Below, piece by piece: positions 22,812 to 37,800 of a stretch of 64,000 bases of DNA. The position numbers were made by a program, and so were the translations under genes. Numbering within the stretch: position 1 is the stretch's first letter; the number at the start of each line of letters is the position of its first letter. Source of the stretch: Brugia malayi. Its lineage: Eukaryota; Nematoda; Chromadorea; Rhabditida; Onchocercidae. Location of the stretch: the NCBI RefSeq assembly GCF_000002995.4, contig NW_025062479.1, positions 13,773,721-13,837,720 on the forward strand. Direction: 5' to 3'. The notes under the pieces were generated by a model. The model saw only the letters and a list, made by a program, of their open reading frames with translations, had not been told where the DNA came from and did not search any database.

Positions 22812-25800
22812 CTGAAAATGTACATTCCAGTTAAAACATTTTTTCACTCTAAACAAAAAGACTTGACTTAAAAAAAAAGAAAGAAAGAAATGAGACATTA
22901 TGTCGTTTCTTTTCTTTTTCTATTTTTTTATTCGAAGTAATTAAATTTTTATAAATTTATAAATTAAATATGAAATGAAAATTTTCTCACTGATCTTTCA
23001 GATGATAATCAACTGGACATGGCGTTGTAAGGCATTCATAACTTCCTAATTGATTAAAACATAATTCATCAGTTAAGCATGGATTAGATAAGCATTCATT
23101 TATGTCTGTAAAGCATAACAAATATAATTTTGAAAGTAAACTAATTTTAATTTAAAAATTTGTTTTTTCGAATAATTTTTCTGAAAGCAAACTCTTTTCA
23201 TCTAATTCTTTAAAATTAATTTTATTAAAAATTGAATACATTCTTATAAACTCGTTTAGATATAACAAAATTTTTAATTGTAAAGAAAATAATTATAGAA
23301 GAGAAGAATTATGGAAGAGCGAAAGAGAAAAAAAAGCAAGTAAGGAAGGGATAAAATTAATTTTTTTCTTTTCGATTTTTTAAACAAATCTAAAAAAGAT
23401 TTCAAACAATATTAACAATAAATAGCTATGATAATTAACTAAAAAGTTTATAGTTTTAATTTTCTACTTTCACTTTTTGTTAATAAACAATTCGAATGAG
23501 ACAATTATTTAACATTTAAGTAACAATATCGCTGCAAAAAAAGGAAAATTTAAATATTTAAAATATAAATTTACCGGTACAATTATTTTGCTCAATTGTA
23601 TAACCTTCTGGACATAAACATTTATAACTGCCTTCAATATTTTCACATTCATAATTGCATGGCAAATTGAATATACATTCATTAATATCTTAAAATTACC
23701 AAAATATGAAAATGTTATTCAAAGTAAGCAAAAATCTTTTTGAAAAAATTTCTTCATACAGAAGAAAGGTTTATTTGACTAATTATTTGCGAAACAATTG
23801 AAATTTCAGTCGTAAACGATTTGAAAAGTAATGCAAATATCAAAAAAGTGGTATACTTTTATGATCAAAAATATAATCATTTATTTTTAATCTAAAAATC
23901 TTGCACATTTAATCAAATAAACTAAAATTCGAATTTGCATTATTATCAATTCGAGCTAATATATGACTGCAGCTTTACTTTTAAAATTAAATTAAAGTTA
24001 GTACCTTGACATGTTTCACCAATACGATAGTAACCTGGTGCACATGTTCTCCAATTTTCATCAAATCTAATTGATTTTACATTTGCCAAATTCTCTTTCG
24101 TTTCTACCACACAACAACAAAATCAATAAATGAAATGAAAAAAAAAACTAGAAAAAAAAAAAAAATAAAAATAGAAGGTAAGATAAATGCTAAGCAAAAT
24201 AATTTAGTTAGCATATTAAGCAAAATGATTTATTAGCATACCTTCACAAATACCATCAATATCATTTGGAAAACTTGTTGGACAAATACAATTATATGAA
24301 CCTAAATGATTCAAACATTTCAAATTACCACATAATAATTTATCACATTCGTCTACATCTGAAAATTTACTTTTTATATTTATTATTGCTATATGAAGTA
24401 TTGGCACAGTTACTTAACTTCAAATAAAATACCACTATTTTGAAGCATGCAAAAATTCTTTGAATAAGATTTTTTATATAGAGCAAAATTTTGATTAATT
24501 TTAAATTTCAATTAATTCCAAATGTCACTTTAAAAAAAAATTAGAAATAGAAGAGATCGCTTTAAAAAATAGAAATACCAGTTCAAAAATAGAAATAACA
24601 CTTAAAATAGATAAAACTACATTGTTTTTTGATATCCAAAGAAATTATATAATTTAATAGCAGTTTAATATTTTGATAAAAAAATGCATCAATTTACTAT
24701 TTCTTGACTTAATCATCCCAATGTTTAAAAACCTCAAAGAAAAAAACTATAATTTAAATCTTGAAAATGTCCTTATTTAACACAAATTACGAATTATGTG
24801 CATTAAACTAAATTTAAAAAAAAAAAAAAAAAAACAAAGTTGTATGTTCCATTTAATTCTATCATTTTTCTATATTTATAGCAAAGTCAAAAATTTGTTT
24901 ATTGATTATAAATTAATTTACCTTTGCAATGACCACTAGAATCTCGAATATATCCTTCGGCACATAGCGATGCTTCACATAAGAATGCACCTGCAACTTT
25001 TTCATTTATATATTTGATAATAGCCAATTACTTATGCTACCAATGCTATTTCATATTCATACATTGCTGAACATTAAATAAATTAGATTTCGAACAAAAA
25101 AAGCACATACCTGGTATATTCTTACATAAGACACCGCTTGTACAGTTATGCATACCAAGTGCACACTCATCAATATCCTTGCAATCACCTCGTGAATCTA
25201 CTTTAAAACCTGGTTGACAATTACGCTCGCATATGTAATCACCAATAGCATTAATGCAATGTGATTGCTTATGGCATATTTCTTGGCTAGATTCACATTC
25301 ATTAATATCTAAATTAATATTACAGTTTGTTAGTATAAATAACATAATTTTTTTTTAATATTGATATTAAAAAATATATATTTATTAGTGTAAAAAATTT
25401 ATGAGTTACAAATAATTAAAAATGTCATAAATTACACTAATATAAAATTTTGTTCATACATCTCTCATATTCTTAAATAAAAAAATAATAATAATTATTG
25501 AAAACCACAAAACTAACTGACCAACACAAGTGCCATCCTTAATTTGATAACCAATTGGACAAATGCCATAAACTGATTTAATCTTAACAATAGCATTCAA
25601 TTTAGCACCACCATCTATTGATTTCCAGAATATAAATTTAAAAATCACCGACCTAGCAAGGCCAATATCCATTCCTTTTGATGCATCATAAACAATGCTC
25701 TCATTCCAGCTTAGTTAATAATAATAAAAAAAAGGTTAAATTTAAAAATTAAAGCAAAAAAAAAGCAACAAAATTTAAGAATTGCAAAGTTCATTTTTTC

Positions 25801-28800
25801 TAATTTTTTCCACTTTTTTATTGTCATTTTGTATCTTTCTTCCATTCTTTTTTCTTCTACTCTATTTGAAATGACAAATTTTCGAAAGTTTAAACTTTTA
25901 TATTTAAATTTAATTTTATAATATTCTAAAATTTCATTCTTTAGCTGGATGAAGAAGTAAAAAAAATATAATAAAATGATATTTGATAGCTTTAATTTAA
26001 TGATTTCTAACGTACTAGAATGGTATATTTGCATAATTCGAAATATGTAAAATTGCAAATCCATTGCCACGTATTATGCCTGGCTCTTGTTCAATCATTT
26101 CCTCTTTAGCTTGATCTATCCAAGAGTAATTCTAAATTTAAAGTGAAATAAATAAAGCTAAAACTAGAATTAGCACAAAATTTTAGCATAGCATTAGATG
26201 TGAGTTTTTTGTTTTTATAAATAAATAGTAATTAATATTCCGTAAATGCAAGCAGAATAATTGTTGTAATATTTTAATCTTGTTTTAACTTATTTTACGA
26301 ATTTTAATTTATAGTTGCCCCAAAATAGTTCCTCAGTATTTATAAAATGAATTGAAATATGCAAGGATTGTTAAAAATTCAAATACATTCCCTCACTTTT
26401 TTTCCATTTCTGAAATGTTTTTTTATTTACCCCTTATTTAATAATACTCGTAGAATTTATTTACTAATAATTGTTAAAAAAGAAAATAAAATAAGAAAAG
26501 ATTGTTAAAAAATTTTCTCCATTGTTATTATTAAACTTATTTACTAATATTTATAAAATAAATTGAAACAAAAAAAACGTCAAAAATTCAAATACATTTT
26601 CTCTTTCTTTTTCCATTTCCATTATTTAAACTTACTTACCAACCTCATTATTAAAATGTGGTAATCGTCCACTGAAAATCATTTCAAATTGCGCATATTC
26701 ATTATTAATGCCAAATCCTTTCTGATAAACACGAATCATTTCACCACTTTCAAATCGATAATCAATTACACGATGAAATTCAACATTTACAAGTGAATTT
26801 TCTTGATTTGGATTAAATGCTAGTTGTGGTGAAGCTATTACTATATAACCAAGTATTATTTTTGCTACAGCACCTAAAAAAATTAGAATTAAAATTATGT
26901 AAAACCATAATATTTTTATAAATAAATACAAAACTGTTCTATTTTAAATTCCATTCTATTTTTTTATAATATAAATCTTATTGTACATCATATGTTAATT
27001 ATACACATTTTATATATTATACATATTTTATGACATATATTATAGGATGATGGATATTTTTAAACTATTTATTTATTTTATTCAAAATGAATTCTTTTTT
27101 TTGTTTCTTTTCTCTCCAAATATTGATTTTTAAATGAGTTATAATTGCATGACATTTAGTTACTTAATTGATTTAAACACAGAAATGTTATGTGGAAGAA
27201 ATTTGATTTTCATAATTCTCACATTTGTTTAGGAAAGATTTATAATTTTATTAATTAAGATTATAACAATTAATTAAATCATATATTTTTTTTTGACAAT
27301 TATATCAGTTTGTATTAGGTTTATACCTTGTATCAGTTTATAAATTGATTTTTTTTCTTTTATAATTTTTTGCTAATTAAATCACATTCAACCTTGTTCG
27401 CTGAATATACTGTTTGCCTTCACTGAAACCATATTACCTTCCATTTTAGGCTTTATATTAATAAGTACTGTTTCACGTTTAATTCTTCGACCATTCACAA
27501 TTCCTTTAACTTTGTTAACCACGCCAGTTAAACCTGCTAAAGAAGACACTTTTAAATCCCAAATACTATAATTTAAAAAAAAAAAAAAAAAAATTGATGA
27601 ATATAGCGATGTAATTTGAGGAATTTTAATTTTTAGTAAATTAATTTAAAACGAATATTGTAGCAAATATGTTATACTTTCAAAATAAAAATACTTTATA
27701 GCATAAAAAAAAATAATCTTTGCATTTATCTAGACAATAATGTATCACTGAAATAGCATAGGTAAATGAAAGTTAATTAGTTGGTATTCCATCTTCTCCC
27801 TCTCCTACTCTCTCCCCTCCCCCCCAAAATATATATATATATATATGAATTTATAGGTATTAGTTAATAATAACTAACTTTTTACAATCACTTGGACATC
27901 ATCGTATGACTTTCCATATCGATTTGATGCAATACATTTGAATATTGCACGATCAGAAAGTAATAATTTTGTAATATAAAGAGAATTATTGGCCTAAAAA
28001 AATTTCACGTCAGGTTGACACAAAAATTTAAACATCTTTCGTAAGTTTCACTGAAATTTCACCTCGCATTTAGTCACTTTCGGTCATATTAAAAATTCGT
28101 TAATTTCATTGAAACTTTGCATTCAGTTACCTTTGGTAACATTAAAGATGTGTGACATATTAAAATATAACGTTTTTTTCTTCATAAAAGAAATTGTCTT
28201 ATTGATATACTACCATTGATTTAATTTAAATATTTCTAAAGAATATTCAATAAAAAAAAAAAACAGGAAGAAAAGATACAAGCACTTGTGTTCTGCTACT
28301 ATCCTTCAATTTTAGATCATTTTTTGTCCATTGAACAATTGCTGTTAACGGATTAGACATCAGTTGACAACTTAGCATCAGTGAATCATTTAAGTTTACA
28401 AAGACTTGTTTTGGTGACACCTGGACGTGTGGTGCGTCATCATGCACTTCCAGAAAATTTATTTCAGTTGTTTGTTTTTGATTTGTTACATAGCATTGAT
28501 AACCAAGTAAATCTGTCTAAAAGAAATATTTATTAATTTGTCTTTTTAAAACATATAAATAATAAATTCCTCTTATAACATGAAAATTAGATATTAAAAT
28601 TATAAAGCTATCTTGTCTATATGGTTATTTGAAAAAATTGGTGTAGAAGACTGGCATCTAACAACTTATTTTACTAAAATTAAAAATTTAATAAGGTTTT
28701 AATCAGCAAATTTAACAATTTTTATTAAACACTATATATGAAAAGAAATAAAATTTCTTACAGATCACTGCTTTTGCTTAAACTCATTCAAATTTTATTA

Positions 28801-31800
28801 GTGAATTTTTTAAATCAAACAATAAAAATGAAATTTCAAATGAATTACCAAATTAGTTTCGGTGACATCATAAACAACAAGTGAACCATTATGCAAAAAG
28901 TTTACTGTTTCGGCGGAATTGCTTAATAGTGTATTGAAAAATTTCCAAACTATATTTTTTTTTGAAACGGTATTATCGAATATACAATTTAATATTGCAA
29001 TTGAACGTTTCTGAATATTAAATTTCATTCTAAATTTAGAAATAATTGTTCCAAAGATGACGAATTAATGAAATTAATTGCATAAAAATTGTCACATTTG
29101 AAATAAAAAGAAATGCATCATTTCAGATACGTGAATAATTCTTTGCATTATTGAATAAAAATATTTAAGTATCTTTATTTATGCTAAAAATTACACTATA
29201 AATTAATTCAAATTATTTATTGGAAAACAAAAAAGAAAAGTCATATATTGGAATAGCAAATTTTCATGAATAATTAATTTATTAACTAATTATACCAATG
29301 GATTTTGCTTACTTTTTCCGTAATTTGATCTGTAAATAAGGTAGCAGTACTGGTAACAGAACCAACGATATTTTTTGCCAAGCAAATATAATCGCCCAAA
29401 TCATCATTACTTTCAATTTTTACTGGTAATATTGAATAACCATCTGTTGGTTGTAACATACCTGCTAGGTAAGTTCCATTACGAATCCAAATAATATGTG
29501 GCTTAGGTTGACCAATAGCACTAAAAATATTTCACAATCATAATTCTTTCATAATTTTTCTTTTCTTTTTTTTTTAAAAAAGATTATTCAATTATCAAAG
29601 TATATTTTTTTGATTAAGAAAATATTACCAGATACTAAACTTTATTAAAAATATTATCAAAACATATTTGTGATTCTAATTAGATGTTATAAAATGACGG
29701 AAGTTAATATTAATTTATTCAATTAATAGACTTTCTTTTTAGTTTAAACTTTTAATTTTTGATTTTAGCAATTTTGTCTCAAATTATTTAAGTAGAAATA
29801 ACCTGCAATGAAGATGTGCAACAGTTCCTGGTAAAACTTTTTGTGTACGTGGTGATCGTATGAAACGGGGTACAGCTAATGGAGCACGACGTAATTCACG
29901 AGATTCAGGTAGGCAACGTATCAATATTCTATTTGTACCATTTTGTGGAAGATCCTTTAAATTACAGAAAGTTTGAAAAGAAGAAAAAATAATTTTAATC
30001 TAAAATATTGGTATAATGCAAAAGTAAGAATTAAATGTAAAATTTACACAGTGTTTATTGCTTAAATTCATAATTATTTAAATTAATTCTAATAATGATC
30101 TATATAAATTAAAAAGATTAATAATTTATAGAAGCCATAATAATTTATGTAATTTAATAAAAATTAATAATAATCAAGTGACATATGTACCTGTAGATCT
30201 TGCTTCCATGGTAATAAATTATTATTATTATCGGGAACATCACCACGTGCTGGCACATATGTTGTTTTAATTGGTTGTCCAAATTCATCACATTCTACCC
30301 AAATCACTTTGAAATCTTTCCTTAATTCTGAAAAATGGAATGAAAAATTTTTTAATTTCTGTCAATTAAAAAATAGAAGTTTTTACTGGATAGTTTTTTT
30401 TAACATTTTGCAAAATTTATTTCATATTTGTTATAAAATTATGCTTCATTATCTATTTGAGTATTTTTTAACAGAACTAGAAAAACATAATCAAAAATTT
30501 ATTAGAGAAATAAAATTAATAATTTACAAATAGGAATAAAATAAATTATTAAAATTAAATTTCGAAGAAAAAAATTTTAAACAAACCATTAACAATAAGT
30601 CGTCTTGATCCAATTGCTTGACCAGCATTACTTTTTGCAATGCAGTGATAAAAGCCATCATCTTCCGGCGCACCATTTCTGATGTGTAAAGCTGTTCCAT
30701 AGATTTGATATTCTGAAATTTAAAAAAAAAAAAAACTATTTTTTGGATTCCATATTTTAAACTATAAATATACAAAAAATTTTGTAAATATGCTAAAAAA
30801 TCGTTAAATAAATGATACTTTAATTTGTAAATTAAATCTCAAATATCTTTCTTTATCCTCAAATTTTTCTACAAATATGGTGAAAACTTATTGGAAATAT
30901 GTTAAAAATTTATTAAATAAATGACGCTTCAATTTTTGTAAGTTGATTCTCAATCTTTTTATTTAAATTTTTCTTATAAATATACTATAAATTTGTTGTA
31001 AATATGTTAAAATTTTATTAAATAAGTGATATTTTAATTTTTGTGGATAAAAAAAAAGTGAATGAATAGTTGATTGATTGAGTTTTTTTCATTACACACA
31101 TTAAATATGTTAGAAAAAAAATCTAACTTTTAATATTAACTGGAGATTTGGAATATTTTTTCAAATATGATTAAAAATTTTACTCTTTTCATTCCCAACA
31201 ATATCAATATTTGGCATTTTCATCCAAGATACAACAGGTTCTGGTACACCAGTTGTATTACATGTTAAAATTATAGTTTCATCAATATTTCCAGTTACAT
31301 TTAATCGTTCTGGATGAATTTCCGGTGGTACTGAAATGCTAGATAAATGAAAACACCCGATTATTATTTGAAACAATTAGTAAAAATTCAAAAAGAGTAA
31401 ATTAAAAAAAAAAACAAAAAAACAAAATGTTACAAACCTAAAACGATTAAATCAACATCTTTATAACTGGTACCAGCCCAATTCTCTGCTTTGCATGTAT
31501 AAACACCACCATTTCGACTTGATACATTCGGAAAGAAAGCGGTTGATTTTAGCACATCCGTGTAATCATCTAATGCTACTATAATATTAATTCCAATAAG
31601 ATATTTTCATGCTGAATGTTGATAATGATGATAAAATTGATAATGACAGCAACAATTGATAATAATTAATAATAACAATAAAATAATAATATATATAATT
31701 AATAATAAGTATATATAATAATTAACAATAAAATAAAGATACAATGATAATAGCAATAATAAGGAAAGTGATAAAAATAATAATAATTAATAGCAATAGT

Positions 31801-34800
31801 AGTAATAAGTAAAGATAAAAATGCATTGATAATAATCATAATAACAAACTTTGTGATAATGCTTTATCATCTTTTAACCATGTAATATGTGGTTTTGGTA
31901 TACCAACTGCTTCACACCATAATTCAGCTTGTTGACCACTTTTTACAATAATTCTTCGTGGTTTTTCAGTTATTCGTGGTGGAACTAAAATTATATCATT
32001 CTATTTTATGCTATTTTGCAAAAAAAAAAAAAAAAATAATCATTTATTAAGAATTTTTAGCTTTTCATTTCATTTTTTCGTTATGATTTTATTTATGAGT
32101 AATAAAACTAAATCTATTTTATTGATCAAAATTAATTATCAATTTCCCAACGAATCAAGGTATTTTGCAAAATATTAATACCCTTTTTTAAAGTGATTAT
32201 AAAAATGAATAATAGAAAAATTTATGATATTTAAAATTTGAGAAAAATTAAGAAAAACTAACCACCAATATAAAGTTGTAGTTTTTGTGTAGCATTACCA
32301 GCTGGATTAACAGCAACACAACTGTACATACCTTCATCATTTAGCTTAGCATGATGTATTTTGAGTTGTGTTTGATCTGGACTTAATTCAATATTTGATT
32401 TTAATATCAATGGTTTATCATCCTGAAAATTTTGATATCTTATCAAAAAAAATGGAAGAGCAGGAAAGATTCTGTTTTATTGTTATGGTTAAATGGTAGT
32501 AAGTAAGTAACTAGGTAGGTTTAATATCAATTGCTTATCACCCCAAAAATTTTGGTATCTTTTCAGAAAAAAGAGAAAAAAAGAAATAAGTGAGTAAATA
32601 CTTCAACCAATCATTATTAAAATTTATAATAAAACATAACATCATTTTATAGGACTATCATATTAATTTATGTACAAGTTAATTAATCTTAATTAATTTA
32701 TCAAACTTAACATTCTGTCATTATGATATCAATATTGTCTCTTCTTTTTTTCTCTTCTTATTTCTTAATAATACATTCGTTTTAAGTATTAGATCTTTTT
32801 TTTGGGAAAATTTTCACAAAATATTTAATAGAAATTAAGACAGATCCATCAAAAATTTTAATATTCATTTTAATTAGTACAATTTTAATTTCAATTTAAT
32901 TATTTTAAATACGAATATCAGTGAAATTTAGTAATAATTCAATATAAATACCTTATACCAGTAAATTTTTGGAATTTCTCCTTCAATTTCACAAATTAAC
33001 AATGCTGGATCACCTTCTGTAGCATTGATTGTCTTAATACCTTCTCTTATCACAACTGGTGGACCTAAATTGTAAATGATTATAGCATTATATAAAAATT
33101 CAATTAATTAGTTTAAATAAAACAAAAAGAAGAAAATATTGAAACTTTATTTCAACAATATTCTAAATTAATTACAAACTATTATTAAGTTAATAAATAT
33201 TGTTTATTATAAATAATTTTTATTCTTTTTTAAAAAACAAAACTAACTTATCACTTTGATGACATATTCTTTACTGTCTGAGCCAGCATTATTTTTTGCT
33301 ATACATTTAAAGGTTAGCAGTGCTTGTTTCGGTGCTTTCTCAACAAACAAAGTACCATCCTCCGCTGAACACATATTGAGATTATTGTTTGATTCTGTTT
33401 CCACTGATAGATATATTGCGAATTATTAATCAGCAAAAGAAGAAGGGAATGTCACGAAAGTGCTAAATACGTATGTTCATTACCGCATTCGATCTAAGAT
33501 ACAGTTATAAGGTTTAGTAATACTTATAGCTGAAAGTAGTAATAGCAATACTTATAGCTTATGTTTGAAAGTAGTAATAGTTATAGCAATATAGCTCATA
33601 GTTGAAAGTAATAATACTTATAGTTGAAAGTAGTAGTAGAAATAGTTAGGATAATACATATAACTGAAAGTAATAGTAGTCGAAAGTAATAATAATTACA
33701 GCTTATAGTTTAAAGTAGTGATACTTATAGGTTATAAGAAAGTAATACCTGTAGCTTATAGTTGAAAGTAGCAATAATAATACTCATAGGAATACTTATA
33801 GTATATAGTTGAAAGTAACAGTATTTATAGAACTTTAGTTAAGCTGATGTTATAATTAACTTCAAATTGAAAATTGATCCATTTAATGACTAGTAATAGT
33901 AAATTAAAAAGAAAGGAAATTAATTATTAAAATGTTAAAATTATTAATAATTATTATTCAATCACACTTACCAATGGAATAACCTTTCTTATCTTTGTCC
34001 AGTATTTCTCCATTTAATGACCATGTAACATCTGGTGCTGGAAAACCACGTACACCACATTTCAGGCTAAATGGACTACCAACAGGCATGAACGATTCGT
34101 TTGGTGATGTTGTAATGATACGTGGAATAACTATAAAAAGCTTTTTTTAAATAAAATTAATCAAATTTAAAATTAAAATTAGTCACAAAAAATTGAAAAA
34201 AATAACGATAGGATATTTAGAATTTGAAAAAAGAATGTTGGATATTTACAAAATATGATTGTTTACCGAATACTTCAAGTGTAAATGCTTGTTGGGCAAT
34301 TCCAGCTTCATTTGTTGCTATACAAACGTACAAACCGGAATCTGAACTTCGACTATCTATTATCTTTAGTATCTAAATAAAATAAAATTTAATCAATCAT
34401 TTTTATTCATTAATCATTTTTACATTTTTTTAAATAATTTTCCAAAAATTCTAAATAAAAAATTTGGAAATTCGAAAAGATATTTAAAAAAAAATAATAC
34501 ACTTTGGTCATTTTTTTATACCAAAAACATAAATGATTTAATAAAAAAAAAAAAAAAAAAAAAACTTGCAATTAACCTTATCTTCAATAATATATCTCAT
34601 TTCAGTTTCAATTCGAATTCCATTTCGTTGCCATGCAACTTTCGGTGATGGTTCACCACTAACATTGCATAAAATTTGAGCTTCTTGGCCCTCAATAATT
34701 TGGTAATTACCACCGTTCAATATTTTTGGAGCTTCTAAACACAAAATTATATCAAATATATAAATAAGACAAAATTTTGAATTTTAAAAAAGAAAAAAAT

Positions 34801-37800
34801 ATATATGTAGAATAAAAAATTTGAATAATAGAAGAGAACTGCAATCATACTTCTAAATTTAGAAAAAGAGGCAGATAATCAATTTGAATTTAAAATTTTA
34901 AAGTTTGAATGTTACTTTAAAAAAAAAAAAAAAAACTTACGAACAATAGTAACTGTGTATAAAAGTTCATCTTTACCAGCAATATTTGATGCAATGCATT
35001 TATATGTTCCATGATCGTTTAATGTAACATCGTTTACCTTTTAAATGTTAATAAAATAAGTCCAAAGTAGAGAAATTTTTCTTACCCACTCTCTCTCTGC
35101 CTGTTTTCAAGAGAAAAAAATTAGAAAGGAATTTTTTTTTTTCCCGAAAGAAAATAAATAACTAAGGAAATAAACAAAGAAAGAAATCTTTTTATTCTTT
35201 GTTAAAAAAAAAAAAAAACAAAAATAATTTTCTATGATTTACGATGTTTTTTTTTTTCTTTGTGATAATTACAGCGTAAAAAAATGATAACATATATGAA
35301 GAAAAAATGAATTTCACAGAAAAATTTTCCCACTTCTAATTAATAAGTTGAAAAAACCTGAAGATAGCGACCATTTTCACCGATAATTACATTTGACATT
35401 GTTTCATGTATTATAGTATCATTCACATACCTATAAATATCATTTGCTTATTATCATATATTATTTATACCTGTAAATATCATTATATACCTATCATAGT
35501 ACCATTTACATACTCTATTTTACATTTAGTATCTCAGAACAATAAAAAAAAAAAAAAAAAAAAGAATGAAAAATATATTAAAATGATAAATGCAGTAGTA
35601 ACAATAAAAATAGTAAAAAAAAGAAAAATTAAAAATATGAGGCAAAAAAAACGGACCAACTTATTTCAGGTAATGGTTCACCGGTTGCATCACAAATTAA
35701 TGTTAGTGTTTGAGTAATTGGTAATCGTAAATTCATCCCAATGTTATCACGATTAATTGTCGGTGGCACTATAAATAATTGTTATAATTTATTGAGAATT
35801 TTAATCAATTTAGAATAAAAGTTTCACAGATAAATTTAAAGTGATTTTTTTACATACCCAAACCATCTACTAATACCTAAAATATACCTAAAACATCGAT
35901 GTGTGCAGTAGCATAGGATGCACCAACATCATTTACTGCTGTACATCTATACTGGCCGATATGTGATTGTTTTAAACGAGGAATGTCCAATCTTGTTCCT
36001 TTCAATGAAATTCGTACTCCTAAAATAGAAGTAATGTTGAGTTGAAATTAAGTTTAAATTAAGGACATTTTTAGATTACTATGTAATGTACACAATTACA
36101 TGTTTATTTATTATTATCACCACTGTTATCAGATTATTATTAATTTTCGTACTAATTAATTTTTTTTATTCCAAAAATTGATTAAAACATATGTTTATGT
36201 TTCAGTCTCACGCATATTTTATTGTTCAATACTTCATATTTTGAACAATTAGTTATTATCATCGTTATTACTTATTATTATTATTAACTATTATTATCAT
36301 CTTTACTATTGTCATTATCACCATTATCACTATTTATTACTGTTATTATTGTTGATTTATTTTATATTTTTTTCACTTCAAAATATATTTTATCTATTAT
36401 ACGCTAAAAATTTTGGAAAAAAATTTTTAATGTCTAACTTTTATTAATCTAATTACACAAATATTAATTTGTTTTTTCTTTTTTTTTTCTTCTTTTTTTT
36501 GTAAATAAAACTAAAAGTTAACCATCTGCTGAAGTGATTAATGGTTGATCATCCTTGCTCCACGATAACGATGGTTTTGGATTACCGGTTGCTTGACAAT
36601 GTATTGTGATAGCACTATCGATCGGTTGAATATTATCTTTCGGATGTATGAATACAATTGGAAATGCTGAAAAATTTAATTTAAAATATTTGGAGTTAAA
36701 AAAGAAAAACAAAAAACATTTAAATTGATTGATAAGAAGAATATAGCTAATCAATCTTATGTATCACTGATATATAGATGATAATTTTTTGAAAGATAAA
36801 ATTAAATGATAAGAAAAAAAGGTAAAAACCTTACTCCAAACATCCAAAGTTAATTCATAATCTATTTTACCAGCAGCATTTGATGCCTCACATAACCAAA
36901 TACCCGAATGCTCATGCTTAGCATTTAAAATTTCCAGTCCTATAAATTAATTAAAAAAAAAACATCGTTAAAAACGCAGCAAATGAATAATAATTTAAGA
37001 AAATTATTTATAAGAAACACATATTTTTAAAAAAAAATTTTTACAATTTGTGTAAGTTAAATTTTTTTTAGAATTTTTATAACATATTTTTGGAGTTTAT
37101 AACATGTTTTGTAACGTAGAATTTATTACATAGATTTATAAAATTCGTTTTTGAAATTAATTAAGTTAGCAAACCTTGTCCATTATCGATTAATCTCACG
37201 TCACTTTTATTATTAAAAGATATTAGGTAACCATCTTTGATCCACTGAATTGTCGGCAATGGATATCCGGAAACTATACACCAAAGAGTTATTGATTGTC
37301 CAGTAATGGCATGCAATTGTTGTTTACTGCGACCATAATCCAAATGGGGTGCTGCTACAATAAAACAAAATTCTAAAATTATATATTTGTAATTGAATTA
37401 AAAATCTAATGTATAAATATTACAGTAAAAGTTTTTTTTTGTTATCTCTTCTTGTTTGTCTAAATGAAGCAAAGCTGTCAAATTATGATAATATAAAATT
37501 TAGTATATGTTAATTAGGAAATTATTATAATACTAATATAATACTAATACTATAATATATCTGCTCATGAAATGAAGTAGTCATATTATGCTAAAAAATT
37601 TATTTTGCTCATTTTTCAGGCTAAGCAAATTCCTATTTGTAAATTTTCTAGAATGTTATAAGATTGCAAAGTTGGTGTTAATCTATTGGTTCTTTTCATT
37701 TTTTATTTTTCTTTGTAAATTAATACAATAAAGAATATATTATTATGATCAGCTAATTATCCTGTAATATATATATATTTATTTAAATTAGCATAATTTA

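Larger units (their letters stand above)
27879..37354 (-). other. him-4: Hemicentin Ig domains, downstream group (eleven) with an odd insert
   Basis: Exons from 5' to 3': 37175-37354, 36835-36939, 36523-36666, 35888-36019, 35657-35768, 35358-35430, 34941-35037, 34577-34734, 34267-34372, 33972-34130, 33248-33403, 32952-33064, 32263-32422, 31850-31984, 31438-31578, 31184-31330, 30587-30712, 30191-30327, 29803-29954, 29313-29520, 28849-29010, 28280-28516, 27879-27993. Ig motifs include D-x-G-x-Y-x-C and the core W. Exon 30191-30327 and the start of 29803-29954 encode about 70 residues without an Ig pattern ([17 protein letters not shown]). The domain starting in exon 28849-29010 is the most diverged. 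Exon 37175-37354 has a tandem acceptor (TAG-CAG). Confidence 0.87.

Noticed and set aside
25711..26070. 119-codon minus-strand open frame next to G2 exons
   Set aside because: It overlaps real hemicentin exons in another frame and is low-complexity; the spliced G2 model fits better.
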